Shown: positions 35,030 through 43,466, numbered from the stretch's first letter. The stretch is DNA of 64,000 nt from Myxococcaceae bacterium (GCA_004297725.1 SCUS01000180.1:1-64000), one strand, 5' to 3'. Numbers and translations: made by a program. Notes: generated by a model from the sequence alone, not told the origin.

Positions 35030-35496
35030 ACGCGCGCCAGATTGCTTGTTCGCTCGCCCTCGTCATGCTCGCCGCGCCCGCAGCGGCCCTCGCCTGCACC
35101 GACGCGGGACCGCCCAACAGGTCGTGCAACGACGGCGGCGCGCAGTGGGTCGGCTGCAGCGATCACGCGCAGTGCCCCGAAGGGCAGTACTGCACCGCGC
35201 AGGGGGCCTGCGGCTGCGGCGCGCGCGACGCTGGCGTGTGCGACGACCGGGGGTGCCACGGCTGCGTCCCGCGATCGCTCGTGGACGGAGGGGATGGCTG
35301 CTCCTCGACGATCCGATACTGGTGCCCCGCCCCGACAGTGACGGACGCTGCCGTCGACACGGGCGGTGGCGGTGGCGGTGGCGGTGGCGGTGGATGCGCG
35401 GTGCGCTCGCCCGGCGATCGCGCGGCGAACTCTCCCCTCGCCGTGCTCGCGGTCCTCGTTGGCATCGCCGCCCTCGCTCGCGTGCGACGCCGCTGA
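35026..35496 (+). CDS. Small Cys-rich exported protein with MYXO-CTERM-like end
   Basis: 156 residues. Signal peptide to ALAC, then about 80 residues with 14 Cys (SDHAQCPEGQYCTAQGACGCG, DDRGCHGC) resembling Dickkopf/MopE-like Cys modules, then a run of 11 Gly, a Cys, one membrane helix (about 137-151) and VRRR. This ending is the MYXO-CTERM pattern, so the protein is predicted to be processed and held at the surface, perhaps through the Cys. GGGAG lies 7 bp before the ATG, inside the 50-bp leader repeat. Function unknown. Confidence 0.72.
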   Translation: MNARQIACSLALVMLAAPAAALACTDAGPPNRSCNDGGAQWVGCSDHAQCPEGQYCTAQGACGCGARDAGVCDDRGCHGCVPRSLVDGGDGCSSTIRYWCPAPTVTDAAVDTGGGGGGGGGGGCAVRSPGDRAANSPLAVLAVLVGIAALARVRRR

Positions 35497-35575
35497 CGCG
35501 CAGGACCGCGGTAGCCACGCGTTGGTCGTGCCACGGCGAAGCGAGGGCTGAAGCCCGCGGTGGTAGGCTGCCGTG

Positions 35576-35650
35576 ATGCGGCCGCTCACCACGGACCTGA
35601 CGCGCGAGGAGCTGAGGCCGTACTTCTGCTGGGATGAGGCGAGGCGATAG
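35576..35650 (+). pseudogene. Possible 24-codon N-terminal gene relic
   Basis: ATG to TAG with 24 sense codons. The peptide includes TREELRPYFCWDEA, which looks like the natural beginning of a larger protein rather than random frame. Nothing recognisable continues after the stop in any frame. Presented only as a possible decayed gene or very small peptide. Confidence 0.25.
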
Positions 35651-35718
35651 GAAATCCAACGCGGCACCTGAACCCTGGAACGGATCCGCAGGGGTCGACG
35701 AGCCCCCAATGGTGGCTC

Positions 35719-35768
35719 AACCCCCGGTCCGGAGGGTTCCGCCAGAGCGCCCGGGAGAGCCTCGCTGA
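35719..35768 (+). repeat. 50-bp leader repeat, copy B
   Basis: Ungapped match to copy A with 8 differences. The position of copy A's ATG is CTG here, so the start codon has been lost, and the next start (GTG 35829) is 61 bp further in another frame. It may be a relic of a duplicated gene start or a shared promoter element. Confidence 0.65.
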
Positions 35769-35828
35769 CCGAATCCAACGCCCATCCGCCCCGTCTGCGC
35801 CTGCGCCTCGCGCACTGCTGGCGCGCCC

Positions 35829-36854
35829 GTGGCTCCGCCCATCGACGTCGAGCCCGCGGCGCCGGTCGATCCCGCCGAGCCCGTCGCCCGCTACACCTGG
35901 CCGGAGATTCGCGCCCGCGTGGCCGATGCCGACAAGGCGTCCCTCGTGACCTACCGCGTCGCTGTCGCGCCGAAGCGGCTCGTCGAGGAGGGCTCCCTCA
36001 TCGCCAGCGAGCGCATCCTCACCGACCTGCGCATCTGGCTCGGCCAGATCATCGACTGGTGGGCGGCGCTCTCCCCCGCCGAGCGCGGCCACGTCGAGGG
36101 CTTCTCCGAGGCGCGCCTCCGGGTCGTCACCCACCACGCCTTCGTCCTCCAGGACCTCCTCGCGCGCGCTGCGAAGAAGCACGCCGCGAGCAAGCACGCC
36201 GCCGCCGTCGCGATCGCCAACGACGTCTACCGCCAGGCCCAGGCCGCCCGCGTCCAGCTCCGCGCGGTGCTCGATCAGGCCGCTCACGCCGAGCTCGGCT
36301 TCGCCGAGGCCGTCGCCACCGCCGACGCCGCCGCCAGCGACGAGGTCGCCCTCCACGCCACCCCCGGAGCCCTCATCGAACTCGCGGAGAAGACCCTCCC
36401 GCAGGGCGGTCCGGTCGCGGCGGTGCTCGAGGCCGACGGGTTCGGCGCGGCGTCGAAGCGGGGAGTTCCCGGTACGAGCGCGAGGCCGTCAGCGACCAGA
36501 GCCAGACCCCAGCCCGTAAGGGCGGGGAAGAGACCGACCACGTTACCAGTCGTCGTCCGGAAACGTGGTCGGTCTCCGGGCGCGAGGCGACGCCAGAGTT
36601 CCGCGCTGGGAGGGCGTGGTAGGTCGCACCCGCTCCCTCACTGTCGCGGTCTGGCTCTGGTCGCTGACGGCCTCGCGGTCGTACCGGGGAACTCCCCGCG
36701 GATGGCCTTGCGGTCGCCCCGTCGCTTCGCGACGGTGAGGCGCGCTGGGCTCTCGTCGCGGTCGCTCTCGGCGCTTCCGCTTCCGATTCCGCTCAGCGAG
36801 CGGTCGTGGCCCCGAGGCGGAAGCGCACGCCCGCCATCACCCCGAGCGCCGTGA
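35829..36854 (+). CDS. Hypothetical helical protein, 3' end running into a palindromic element
   Basis: The frame of 341 codons starts at GTG. Residues 1-210 look like a real, largely alpha-helical protein (RILTDLRIWLGQIIDWWAAL, HAFVLQDLLARAAKKHAA, AQAARVQLRAVLDQAAHAELGF) that I do not recognise. From about residue 211 the sequence becomes Arg/Ser/Pro-rich and is encoded by the 242-bp palindrome at 36458-36699, then overlaps the convergent barrel gene by 62 bp. The natural C-terminus was therefore probably lost or replaced when the palindrome arrived. Copy B of the leader repeat lies upstream. Confidence 0.5.
   Translation: MAPPIDVEPAAPVDPAEPVARYTWPEIRARVADADKASLVTYRVAVAPKRLVEEGSLIASERILTDLRIWLGQIIDWWAALSPAERGHVEGFSEARLRVVTHHAFVLQDLLARAAKKHAASKHAAAVAIANDVYRQAQAARVQLRAVLDQAAHAELGFAEAVATADAAASDEVALHATPGALIELAEKTLPQGGPVAAVLEADGFGAASKRGVPGTSARPSATRARPQPVRAGKRPTTLPVVVRKRGRSPGARRRQSSALGGRGRSHPLPHCRGLALVADGLAVVPGNSPRMALRSPRRFATVRRAGLSSRSLSALPLPIPLSERSWPRGGSARPPSPRAP
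36458..36699. repeat. Compound palindrome: 51-bp outer and 15-bp inner inverted repeats
   Basis: Outer arms 36458-36508 and 36648-36699 are complementary except for one mismatch and one inserted base. Inside, 36530-36544 and 36562-36576 are perfect 15-bp arms (GAGACCGACCACGTT) with a 17-nt loop. There is no transposase and no obvious target-site duplication. A MITE-like element, a large structured RNA or an unusual bidirectional terminator between the converging genes are all possible. Confidence 0.75.
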
Positions 36855-37986
36855 GGCCGCCGTTGTCGGCTGGCGCCACGTCGAGCGAGAGCCCCACGAA
36901 GGCCTGCACCATCGGCGAGAAACCCCACTCGGCGCGCACATACGGATTGAGCCAGAGCGTGGTGGCCCTCGCCCCGGAGACGCCCTGCCAGAGCCCGACG
37001 AGCACGCCCGCGGTGCCCCGCAGCGGGAGCCTCCCCGACGAGGGGAAGGTGAACTGCGCCCCCGCCCCGAGGCCCACCGCCGTGGTGGGCGTGGTCAAGA
37101 TCATGAACGCCGCCGCGGCCTCGAGGCCCGGCACCGCGCCGATGGCGTAGGAGCCCTCCGCGCGCAGCGACACCGCCGCGCCCGAGGCCTCCGCCGGGGC
37201 GTTGCCGGAGATCACCATCCCGCTGGGCTGCCGCACCCCCGAGAGCCTTCCCCCGGCCACCAGGGAGAGCCCCACGGAGAAGGGCCCGCCGTCGGCGTAG
37301 CCCCGCACCGGGTGCGCCCGCTCGTCGGCCTCTCGCCGCTGCCTCGCCTCGTCCTCGGCCCGCCTCCGGGCGGCCTCGGCCTCCGTCGCCTGGCGCTGCC
37401 TCGCGGCCTCCTCCTCGGCCAGCCGCCGCGCCTCGGCCTCCCGAGCGACCGCGGGATCGACCGGAGGCGCCGACCAGCCCGCCGGGTCGAGCAGCGCGTC
37501 GAGCATGCGCCCGATGACCTCGCCGGCGCCCTCGTGGGGGATGGCCTCCTCGCGCGTCGCGGTGCGCCCGGAGGCCGCGTCGATGAGGGTGAGCGAGAGG
37601 TTGTACTGCCCCGCGAGCGGCCGCAGCGCCGCCCGGATCACCTGCGTGGCCCCCATCCCCTGCGCGGCCCGGGCGAGGGCGGCGGGGTCCGTCGGGGGAG
37701 AGAGCCCGAGGCCCAGGTTGATCGCCGCGCGGTCGGGCAGCCGGACGCCCCTCGCGATCAGGGCGCCTCGCACGGTGGCCTCGGCGTCGGCCACGAGGTC
37801 TTGCGTGCCGGAGCCCTCGAAGGGCAGCAGCACCACCACCCGCTGCGCCGCGGGCTGCGAGGAGGCGCCGGTCTGCGCCATGGCCGTCGAGGGAGCGAGG
37901 CATACGCCGCCCAGTAAAACCGCCAGCGCTGCCGTAGCCCCCCGTCGTCGCCCCGTAGGTGCCATCGGGCAGTGATACCACCGCAT
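36793..37986 (-). CDS. Exported protein: TolB-like N-terminus, coiled segment, outer-membrane barrel-like C-terminus
   Basis: 397 residues from ATG 37986, which shares one base with the ftsK stop (TGATG); ATG 37965 is an alternative that also leaves an intact signal peptide (cleavage near STAMAQ). Residues about 45-165 (VVLLPFEGSGTQDLVADAEATVRGAL ... NLSLTLIDAASGRT) resemble the N-terminal domain of TolB/CsgG-like proteins. A charged Glu/Ala/Arg coiled segment (about 185-225) follows. The last 160 residues alternate polar and hydrophobic strands and end in VMAGVRFRLGATTAR, consistent with a small outer-membrane barrel. Function unknown; coupled to ftsK, perhaps only by transcription. Confidence 0.7.
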   Translation of the reverse strand: MRWYHCPMAPTGRRRGATAALAVLLGGVCLAPSTAMAQTGASSQPAAQRVVVLLPFEGSGTQDLVADAEATVRGALIARGVRLPDRAAINLGLGLSPPTDPAALARAAQGMGATQVIRAALRPLAGQYNLSLTLIDAASGRTATREEAIPHEGAGEVIGRMLDALLDPAGWSAPPVDPAVAREAEARRLAEEEAARQRQATEAEAARRRAEDEARQRREADERAHPVRGYADGGPFSVGLSLVAGGRLSGVRQPSGMVISGNAPAEASGAAVSLRAEGSYAIGAVPGLEAAAAFMILTTPTTAVGLGAGAQFTFPSSGRLPLRGTAGVLVGLWQGVSGARATTLWLNPYVRAEWGFSPMVQAFVGLSLDVAPADNGGLTALGVMAGVRFRLGATTAR

Positions 37987-40781
37987 CACCCGAGCACCTC
38001 CCGCTCCTTGCCGGGACCCTTCGGGGCCCCGACGATGCCCTCGCGCTCCATCTTGTCGACGATGCGCGCGGCCACGTTGTAACCGATGCCCAGGTAGCGC
38101 TGCACGAAGGACACGCTGCACTTGCGGTGCGAGAGCACCAGCTGCACGGCCTTCTCGTACTTCTCCGCGGGCACCCGGATGTCCGACTCGTGGGCCTCGT
38201 CGACCTCCCCCTCCTCGTCGCGGGGCTTGAGGATGTCCTCGTCGTAGTTGGGCTTGCCCTGGGCTCTCCAGTGGTCGGTCACGGCCTGCACCTCGTCCTC
38301 GTTGACGAAGGCGCAGTGCACGCGCTTCAGGTCGCTCGAGCCGGGCGGCAGGATGAGCATGTCGCCCTTGCCCAGGAGGTTCTCCGCGCCCTGCTGGTCG
38401 AGGATCACCCGCGAGTCGAGCTTCTGGCTCACCTTGAAGGCGATGCGCGCCGGGAAGTTGGCCTTGATGATCCCGGTGATGACGTCGACGCTCGGGCGCT
38501 GCGTGGCGAGGATCACGTGGATGCCCGCCGCGCGGGCCTTCTGCGCGAGCCGGGCGACGGCGGCCTCGATGTCCTTGCCGGCGACCATGATGAGGTCGGC
38601 GAACTCGTCCACCACGCAGAGGATGTACGGCAGCTTGCGCGGCGGCGGCGCCTCGCTGCTCTCGCCCTCGGCGAGCGCCGTGGTGGTGCCCGACTCCTTC
38701 GGGCGCACCGGGCCGTCGAGTCCCCGCAGCGGCTTGCCCTCGGCGACGGCCTTGATGACCTTCTCGTTGTAGCTGGTGATGTTGCGCGCCCCGGTCTGCG
38801 CGAAGAGCGAGTAGCGCCGCTCCATCTCGTCGACCACCCAGCGCAGCGCGAGGGTGGCCTTCTTCATGTCGGTCACCACCGGCAGCAGCATGTGGGGGAT
38901 GCCGTCGTAGACGTTGAGCTCGACCATCTTGGGGTCGATCATCAGCATCTTCACGTCCTCGGGGCCGCGCTTGTAGAGCAGCGAGGTGAGCATCACGTTG
39001 AGGCCCACGCTCTTGCCCTGACCCGTGGCGCCCGCGACGATGAGGTGCGGCATGGTGGCGAGGTCGGCGTAGAAGGGGGCGCCGACGACGTCCTTGCCGA
39101 TGGCCACCGGGAGCGCGCCGCCCAGCGAGCGGAAGGCCTCGGTCTCCAGCAGCTCGCGCAGGTAGACCATCTGCCGGCTGGTGTTGGGGATCTCGAAGCC
39201 GACGCGCCCCTTGCCGGGGATGGGCGCCACGATGCGCACCTTGCTTGCCTCCAGGCTCATGGCGATGTCGTCGCTGAGCCGGGAGATCTTGGTGAGCTTG
39301 GTCCCGGCCGCGGGGACCACCTCGTAGGTGGTCACCACGGGGCCCGGGTGGATCTCCATCACCCGACCGTCGATGGTGTAGTCCGAGAGGGTGCGCACCA
39401 GCCGGTCGGCGGTGTTGCGGAGGTGGCCCTCGTCGAAGGTCGAGCGGTTGGGCGGCGGCGGAGCGAGCAGCGAGACGGCCGGCATCGCCATCTGCCGCAC
39501 GACCGTGTCGACGTGCTTCACCGCGGTCTTCTCCACGGGCACCGAGGCGGAGCGCATCGCCTGCTCGATCGCCCTCGCGTGCGAGACGATGGTGAGCGGA
39601 GCCGACGGGTCCTCGTCGTCCTCGACGGGCAGCATGTCGTCCTCGTCGGCCGACTCCGCGACGGCCGGGCGCGGGGGAGGGGGCGTCGAGGCGCGACGGG
39701 TCGCCGGGGGAGGGGGCGTCGAGGCGCGAGCAGCAGGCGGAGCAGCCGGGGGAGCGGGCTCCTCGACGGAGATGGTGACCTTCGCGGGGGCGGTCACCCT
39801 CGGGGCCGCGGGCTCCTTCGCGGGGGCGCTCGCCTTCGCGCTGGCCCTCGGGGCCTTCACCGGCGGGGGCGGGGCTGCGGGCTCGTCGTCGTCGAAGGGC
39901 ATCGGCTCGACGACGGGCTCCGCCTCGGCCTCGACGTCCTCCACGGGCTTGCGGCGCATCGAGCGGGGGCGGCGCGCGGGCTTCGCCTCGCTGGCGGCGC
40001 GGTCCTCCTCGTCGAGCATGATCTCCGCGAGCGAGCGGCCGTCCTGCTCCGCCTCGTCGGGCTCCTCGGGGGTGTTGGCGTCGTCGATGACCGGGCGCAC
40101 CGCCCGCTCGGCCAGCTCCTCCGGGCGCTCCCGGGGGGGCCTCGCGGGGGAGGGGGTCGCGTGCCTCGACTCCCGCCAGGCGCGGGCGACGGAGCCGACG
40201 CCGCTGCGCAGCCAGAGGCCGCCCTGGGCGCTCGCGGAGCGTGCCCCGACGGCGACGGACACCACGCTCAGCCGGGTGCGCGCGACCAGCGCGACGAGCA
40301 TCGCGGTGAGCACCAGGGTGTGGGCGCCGGCGGTCCCGACCGAGGCGCGCAGCGAGTCGCCGAGGGTGGCGCCGAGGACGCCGCCGGCCATGAGCCCGCC
40401 GAGCGCAGCGCGGTCGCCCCACCAGAGGTGCAGCGCCGTGGCGGCGGTGGCGATGATGGCCAGGGTGCCGAGCACGCGACCGATGGCGATGGGCCGCGTG
40501 GTGCGGCGAAACATCCGGACGGCGTTGACCGCGAGCGACCAGGGGATGAGCAGCGAGGCGGTGCCGAGGGCGGTGGCGAACACCTCCGCGACGCGGCGAC
40601 CGACGGGACCAGCCCAGTCGGCCCCGCCGCGCGCGTCGAAGCTGAGGAGGGCCATCGCCGTGAGCGCCGCGAGCGCCGACAGGATGAGCCCCGCCACCTC
40701 GTGCCGCTTGGGCTGTGCCATCGGCGCCGCGTCGCGGCGGAGATTCATGGGCGGAGAGGCCATGCGCGCCATCAAGCACAT
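37986..40781 (-). CDS. ftsK: DNA translocase FtsK/SpoIIIE
   Basis: 931 residues if started at ATG 40781; ATGs at residues 4, 7, 12 and 21 are possible too. The N-terminal 170 residues hold four membrane helices that anchor it at the septum. A Pro/Ala/Glu-rich linker (about 180-420) is followed by the motor: Walker A GATGQGKS (about 584-591), Walker B ILCVVDEFADL, and the RecA-like core with QRPSVDVITG. The C-terminal gamma winged helix (about 865-931, CSVSFVQRYLGIGYNVAARIVDKME) recognises KOPS and contacts XerD. It pumps DNA during chromosome dimer resolution and division. Divergent from the HEAT-like lipoprotein gene. Confidence 0.95.
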   Translation of the reverse strand: MCLMARMASPPMNLRRDAAPMAQPKRHEVAGLILSALAALTAMALLSFDARGGADWAGPVGRRVAEVFATALGTASLLIPWSLAVNAVRMFRRTTRPIAIGRVLGTLAIIATAATALHLWWGDRAALGGLMAGGVLGATLGDSLRASVGTAGAHTLVLTAMLVALVARTRLSVVSVAVGARSASAQGGLWLRSGVGSVARAWRESRHATPSPARPPRERPEELAERAVRPVIDDANTPEEPDEAEQDGRSLAEIMLDEEDRAASEAKPARRPRSMRRKPVEDVEAEAEPVVEPMPFDDDEPAAPPPPVKAPRASAKASAPAKEPAAPRVTAPAKVTISVEEPAPPAAPPAARASTPPPPATRRASTPPPPRPAVAESADEDDMLPVEDDEDPSAPLTIVSHARAIEQAMRSASVPVEKTAVKHVDTVVRQMAMPAVSLLAPPPPNRSTFDEGHLRNTADRLVRTLSDYTIDGRVMEIHPGPVVTTYEVVPAAGTKLTKISRLSDDIAMSLEASKVRIVAPIPGKGRVGFEIPNTSRQMVYLRELLETEAFRSLGGALPVAIGKDVVGAPFYADLATMPHLIVAGATGQGKSVGLNVMLTSLLYKRGPEDVKMLMIDPKMVELNVYDGIPHMLLPVVTDMKKATLALRWVVDEMERRYSLFAQTGARNITSYNEKVIKAVAEGKPLRGLDGPVRPKESGTTTALAEGESSEAPPPRKLPYILCVVDEFADLIMVAGKDIEAAVARLAQKARAAGIHVILATQRPSVDVITGIIKANFPARIAFKVSQKLDSRVILDQQGAENLLGKGDMLILPPGSSDLKRVHCAFVNEDEVQAVTDHWRAQGKPNYDEDILKPRDEEGEVDEAHESDIRVPAEKYEKAVQLVLSHRKCSVSFVQRYLGIGYNVAARIVDKMEREGIVGAPKGPGKEREVLG

Positions 40782-40920
40782 TCGACCAGGGGAGCGGGAG
40801 ATTCCTGCACGACGCTCCGCGATGCTGCGCTGTTGATTCTCCCGCGTGGTCGGTTAGGATCGCCCCGCAGTTCGCAGCCGCGGGGCTCTCAGGTACCCAC
40901 GACCGCGGCGTGAGGAGACG

Positions 40921-42498
40921 ATGCTGAATCGACGACGTGCCGCGGCACTGGCGGGATTGATGTTTGTCGCGGCGGGGTGTGGCGTCAACGACGACGACAT
41001 CGAGCACTGGAAGCACACCCAGCGCGGCCCGCGGAAGATCATGACGGTGCTGGTCGGCTCGACCTACGCGCAGCCGCTCCGGGTGCACGCGGCGCGGGCG
41101 CTCGTGGAGATGAAGCACCCCAACGCCAACGGGCTCGACGTGCTCGCGCTGGCGATGCAGCAGGTGCCGGCGAGCGAGCGCGAGGCCATCGTGCACGCGC
41201 TGCTCCCCGAGTTGCAGCGCATGATGACCCCCGCCGCCGCGCCGGCGGGCCCGGTGGCCGCTCCGACGGAGCCGCAGATCAAGGCCAAGGACGCGGCGTA
41301 CGTGCTGCTCCGTGGCGACGGCCGCTCCTCCTTCGCGAGCTCCGAAGACCGCGCCGCCCTCGCCAACCTCATCCTCGACTGGGTGCTCGCGGACTTCAAC
41401 CAGCGCGCCCTCGCGGGCTCGTTCACCGCCGAGCAGATCGTCAACGCCGTCGGCCCCACCGCCGCCGAGCGCCTCACCCGCGCGCTCACCAGCGACGACA
41501 ACGCCATCCCGGTCTCCGTGGAGATCGCGCGGCTCATCAACGTCGTCGGCACCCCGGCGGGCAAGCAGGCCGCGGTCGCGCAGCTCGTGCGCAACGCCAC
41601 CGAGGTCGGCGGGGCGGGCGCCACCCAGCGCATGCGCGACAAGGCTCGCTCGCTGCTCACCAGCGGCGGGCGCACGGTCGACGAGGCGCGGGTCAACACC
41701 GCCGCCGAGCAGCTCCGCGGGCAGTACCTGACGGTGCTCTTCGAGGCGATCAAGACCCTGGGGCAGCCCAACGGCACCGCGTACCTGCTCACCGTCGCGA
41801 GCGACGCCGCGGCGCCCATCGAGCGCCGCCGCGCGTCCCTCACCGCGATGACCGGCAGCGTGACGGCGGCCAACATCCCCGGGCTCCTGGCGATCATCAA
41901 CGCCTGCCCCGCGGGCACCCCCGTCGGCGGCGCGCAGTGCGACGTCGACCTGCGCGGCCTCGCGGTCGACCGCATCGGCGAGACCCGCAGCCGCGAGGTC
42001 ATTCCGACGCTCTTCACCCTCTTCGACCAGGCCAACGGCGTCGCTTCGGACATGAGCTTCACCATCCGCTGGAAGCTCGGCGAGGCCATCCTGCGGCTCG
42101 GCGGCGCCGGGGTGCTGTCGGACTTCATGAGCCACCTCTCGGCCTCGCGCTCGGCGCCCTTCGCGGGCTTCACCTTCGCGGAGATCAGCGGCGAGGCGCA
42201 GGCCATCGGGGACATCTCGCCGCCGCCGCGCGAGGCCCTCCGGGGCTTCACCGCCACGTCGCAGGCGCAGCCGGTGCGGCTGCTGGCGATGATGTTCCTG
42301 GGCATCAAGGGTGAAGAGCGCGACCTGGCGCTGTTGCAGTCGTTCGCGGGAGACGCGACGGCGGTGACGGGCGAGGGCTGGGGCGACGCGCACCTCACCA
42401 CCGTGGGCGCGGTGGCAACCCGCGCGAAGGAAAACCTCCAGCAGGCGCTGCGCTCGGCACAGCAGGCGCCCGCCAACGGCGCGCCGGCGCAACCGTAA
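40921..42498 (+). CDS. HEAT-like repeat lipoprotein
   Basis: 525 residues. The signal peptide ends FVAAGC. The mature protein is helical, with repeated units of the type RVHAARALVEMKHPN, AEQIVNAVGPTAAERLTRAL, RRRASLTAMTGSVTAANIPGLLAIIN, and RWKLGEAILRLGGAGVLSDFM, consistent with an alpha-solenoid of HEAT type. Such solenoids are scaffolds for protein binding. Only 9 bp separates its stop from the FHA gene downstream, so it is probably co-transcribed with it, linking an envelope lipoprotein to a phosphothreonine reader. GGTTAGGAT about 65 bp before the ATG may be a -10 element. Function unknown. Confidence 0.75.
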   Translation: MLNRRRAAALAGLMFVAAGCGVNDDDIEHWKHTQRGPRKIMTVLVGSTYAQPLRVHAARALVEMKHPNANGLDVLALAMQQVPASEREAIVHALLPELQRMMTPAAAPAGPVAAPTEPQIKAKDAAYVLLRGDGRSSFASSEDRAALANLILDWVLADFNQRALAGSFTAEQIVNAVGPTAAERLTRALTSDDNAIPVSVEIARLINVVGTPAGKQAAVAQLVRNATEVGGAGATQRMRDKARSLLTSGGRTVDEARVNTAAEQLRGQYLTVLFEAIKTLGQPNGTAYLLTVASDAAAPIERRRASLTAMTGSVTAANIPGLLAIINACPAGTPVGGAQCDVDLRGLAVDRIGETRSREVIPTLFTLFDQANGVASDMSFTIRWKLGEAILRLGGAGVLSDFMSHLSASRSAPFAGFTFAEISGEAQAIGDISPPPREALRGFTATSQAQPVRLLAMMFLGIKGEERDLALLQSFAGDATAVTGEGWGDAHLTTVGAVATRAKENLQQALRSAQQAPANGAPAQP

Positions 42499-42507
42499 GG
42501 GCTCATC

Positions 42508-43440
42508 ATGGGCGGCGATCCGCAAAGCAAGAACCCCCGGCAATTCAACTGCCGGGAGTACCTCTGGGAAACCTTCGAGCAGATGTCGCAGGAGCTCGAC
42601 GTCACGCTCGACTACCTCATCAACGAGTCGATGCGGCAGTACGCTCGCAGCCGCGAGCGCGGCGGCCCGCTGGTCGATCAGCCCGAGCAGCCCGAGCGCC
42701 TCAACGCGGGAATGGGCGGGTTCCGTCCGCAGATGCCCGGGATGGGTCAGCCGCAGGGGATGCCCGGGATGGGTCAGCCTCAGGGGATGCCGCAGCGCCC
42801 GGGGATGCCCGGGATGGGTCAGCCGCAGCCGCAGCGCCCGGGGATGCCCGGGATGGGTCAGCCGCAGGGGATGCCCGGGCAGTCGGCCCAGCGGCTCCCT
42901 TCGATGTCACCCGGCGGCCAGTTGGGGCAGATGCCGCAGCGTCCGGGGATGCCCACCGGGCCGACGATGCAGCAGCCGCCGCAGCGTCCTGGGATGCCCG
43001 GCATGACCAACCCGATGCAGCAGCCGCAGCGTCCTGGGATGCCCGGCATGCCCGGGATGGGACAGCCGCAGCAGCCGCCGCCGCCTCAGCCGCCGCCGCA
43101 GCGACCGCCGCCGCCGCAGCCCCAGGCGCCGCAGCCTCCGGCGCGCCCGTCGACGCAGGGGCGCACGCTCATCGCGCTCTTCGAGGGGCAGCAGTACCCG
43201 GTGACCAAGGACGAGTTCGTCATCGGCCGCGGGCAGAAGACCACCGACCTGACCATCCGCGACTCCAACGTCTCGCGGCGGCACGCCAGCGTCGTGCTTT
43301 ACAACGGCCAGTATTGGATCGTCGATCAGCAGAGCACCAACGGCATCGACTACCAGGGCGGCAAGGTCGACCGGAAGGTGATCGAGGACGGCGACTCGTA
43401 CCGAATCTGCGACCACGAGATCCAGTTCGTCTACCGCTGA
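42508..43440 (+). CDS. RHH-like/FHA protein with Met/Pro/Gly/Gln linker (paralogue 1)
   Basis: 310 residues. Residues about 8-50 (FNCREYLWETFEQMSQELDVTLDYLINESMRQYA) look like a ribbon-helix-helix-type module: a short strand, a helix, a turn and the conserved DYLINESMRQYA helix. A low-complexity linker (about 70-215) of PGMPGMGQPQ repeats follows. The C-terminal FHA domain (about 225-309) has FVIGRGQKTTDLTI, NVSRRHASV and STNGIDY, the residues that bind phosphothreonine. The paralogue lies 106 bp downstream. A reader of Ser/Thr kinase signals, possibly DNA-binding, is inferred. It follows the HEAT-like lipoprotein gene with a 9-bp gap. Confidence 0.8.
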   Translation: MGGDPQSKNPRQFNCREYLWETFEQMSQELDVTLDYLINESMRQYARSRERGGPLVDQPEQPERLNAGMGGFRPQMPGMGQPQGMPGMGQPQGMPQRPGMPGMGQPQPQRPGMPGMGQPQGMPGQSAQRLPSMSPGGQLGQMPQRPGMPTGPTMQQPPQRPGMPGMTNPMQQPQRPGMPGMPGMGQPQQPPPPQPPPQRPPPPQPQAPQPPARPSTQGRTLIALFEGQQYPVTKDEFVIGRGQKTTDLTIRDSNVSRRHASVVLYNGQYWIVDQQSTNGIDYQGGKVDRKVIEDGDSYRICDHEIQFVYR

Positions 43441-43450
43441 GACCACCGGG

Positions 43451-43466
43451 AGGGCTTCGAAGCCCT
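43451..43466. terminator. 16-bp perfect palindrome between the two FHA genes
   Basis: AGGGCTTCGAAGCCCT begins 11 bp after the first FHA gene's stop. It could be a short terminator hairpin or an operator for the second gene. No T-run follows. Confidence 0.4.

Larger units (their letters stand above)
35497..35828. other. 332-bp non-coding stretch with duplicated leader
   Basis: Between the small MYXO-CTERM gene and the GTG at 35829 there is no convincing gene. It holds a TAGGCT -10-like element near 35564, a 24-codon relic (35576-35650), and copy B of the 50-bp leader repeat (35719-35768). The composition is mixed compared with its flanks. Confidence 0.6.

Noticed and set aside
35363..35395. 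GGTGGC tandem repeat, considered as minisatellite or CRISPR-like
   Set aside because: It simply encodes the poly-Gly stalk before the C-terminal Cys of the 35026 protein; no spacers or palindromic repeats.
36793..42543. Very long open frame on the minus strand (1916 codons)
   Set aside because: It strings together the barrel gene with antisense or out-of-frame readings of ftsK and the HEAT-like gene; only its end (to 37986) shows signal peptide and domain features. High GC leaves few stops in shadow frames.
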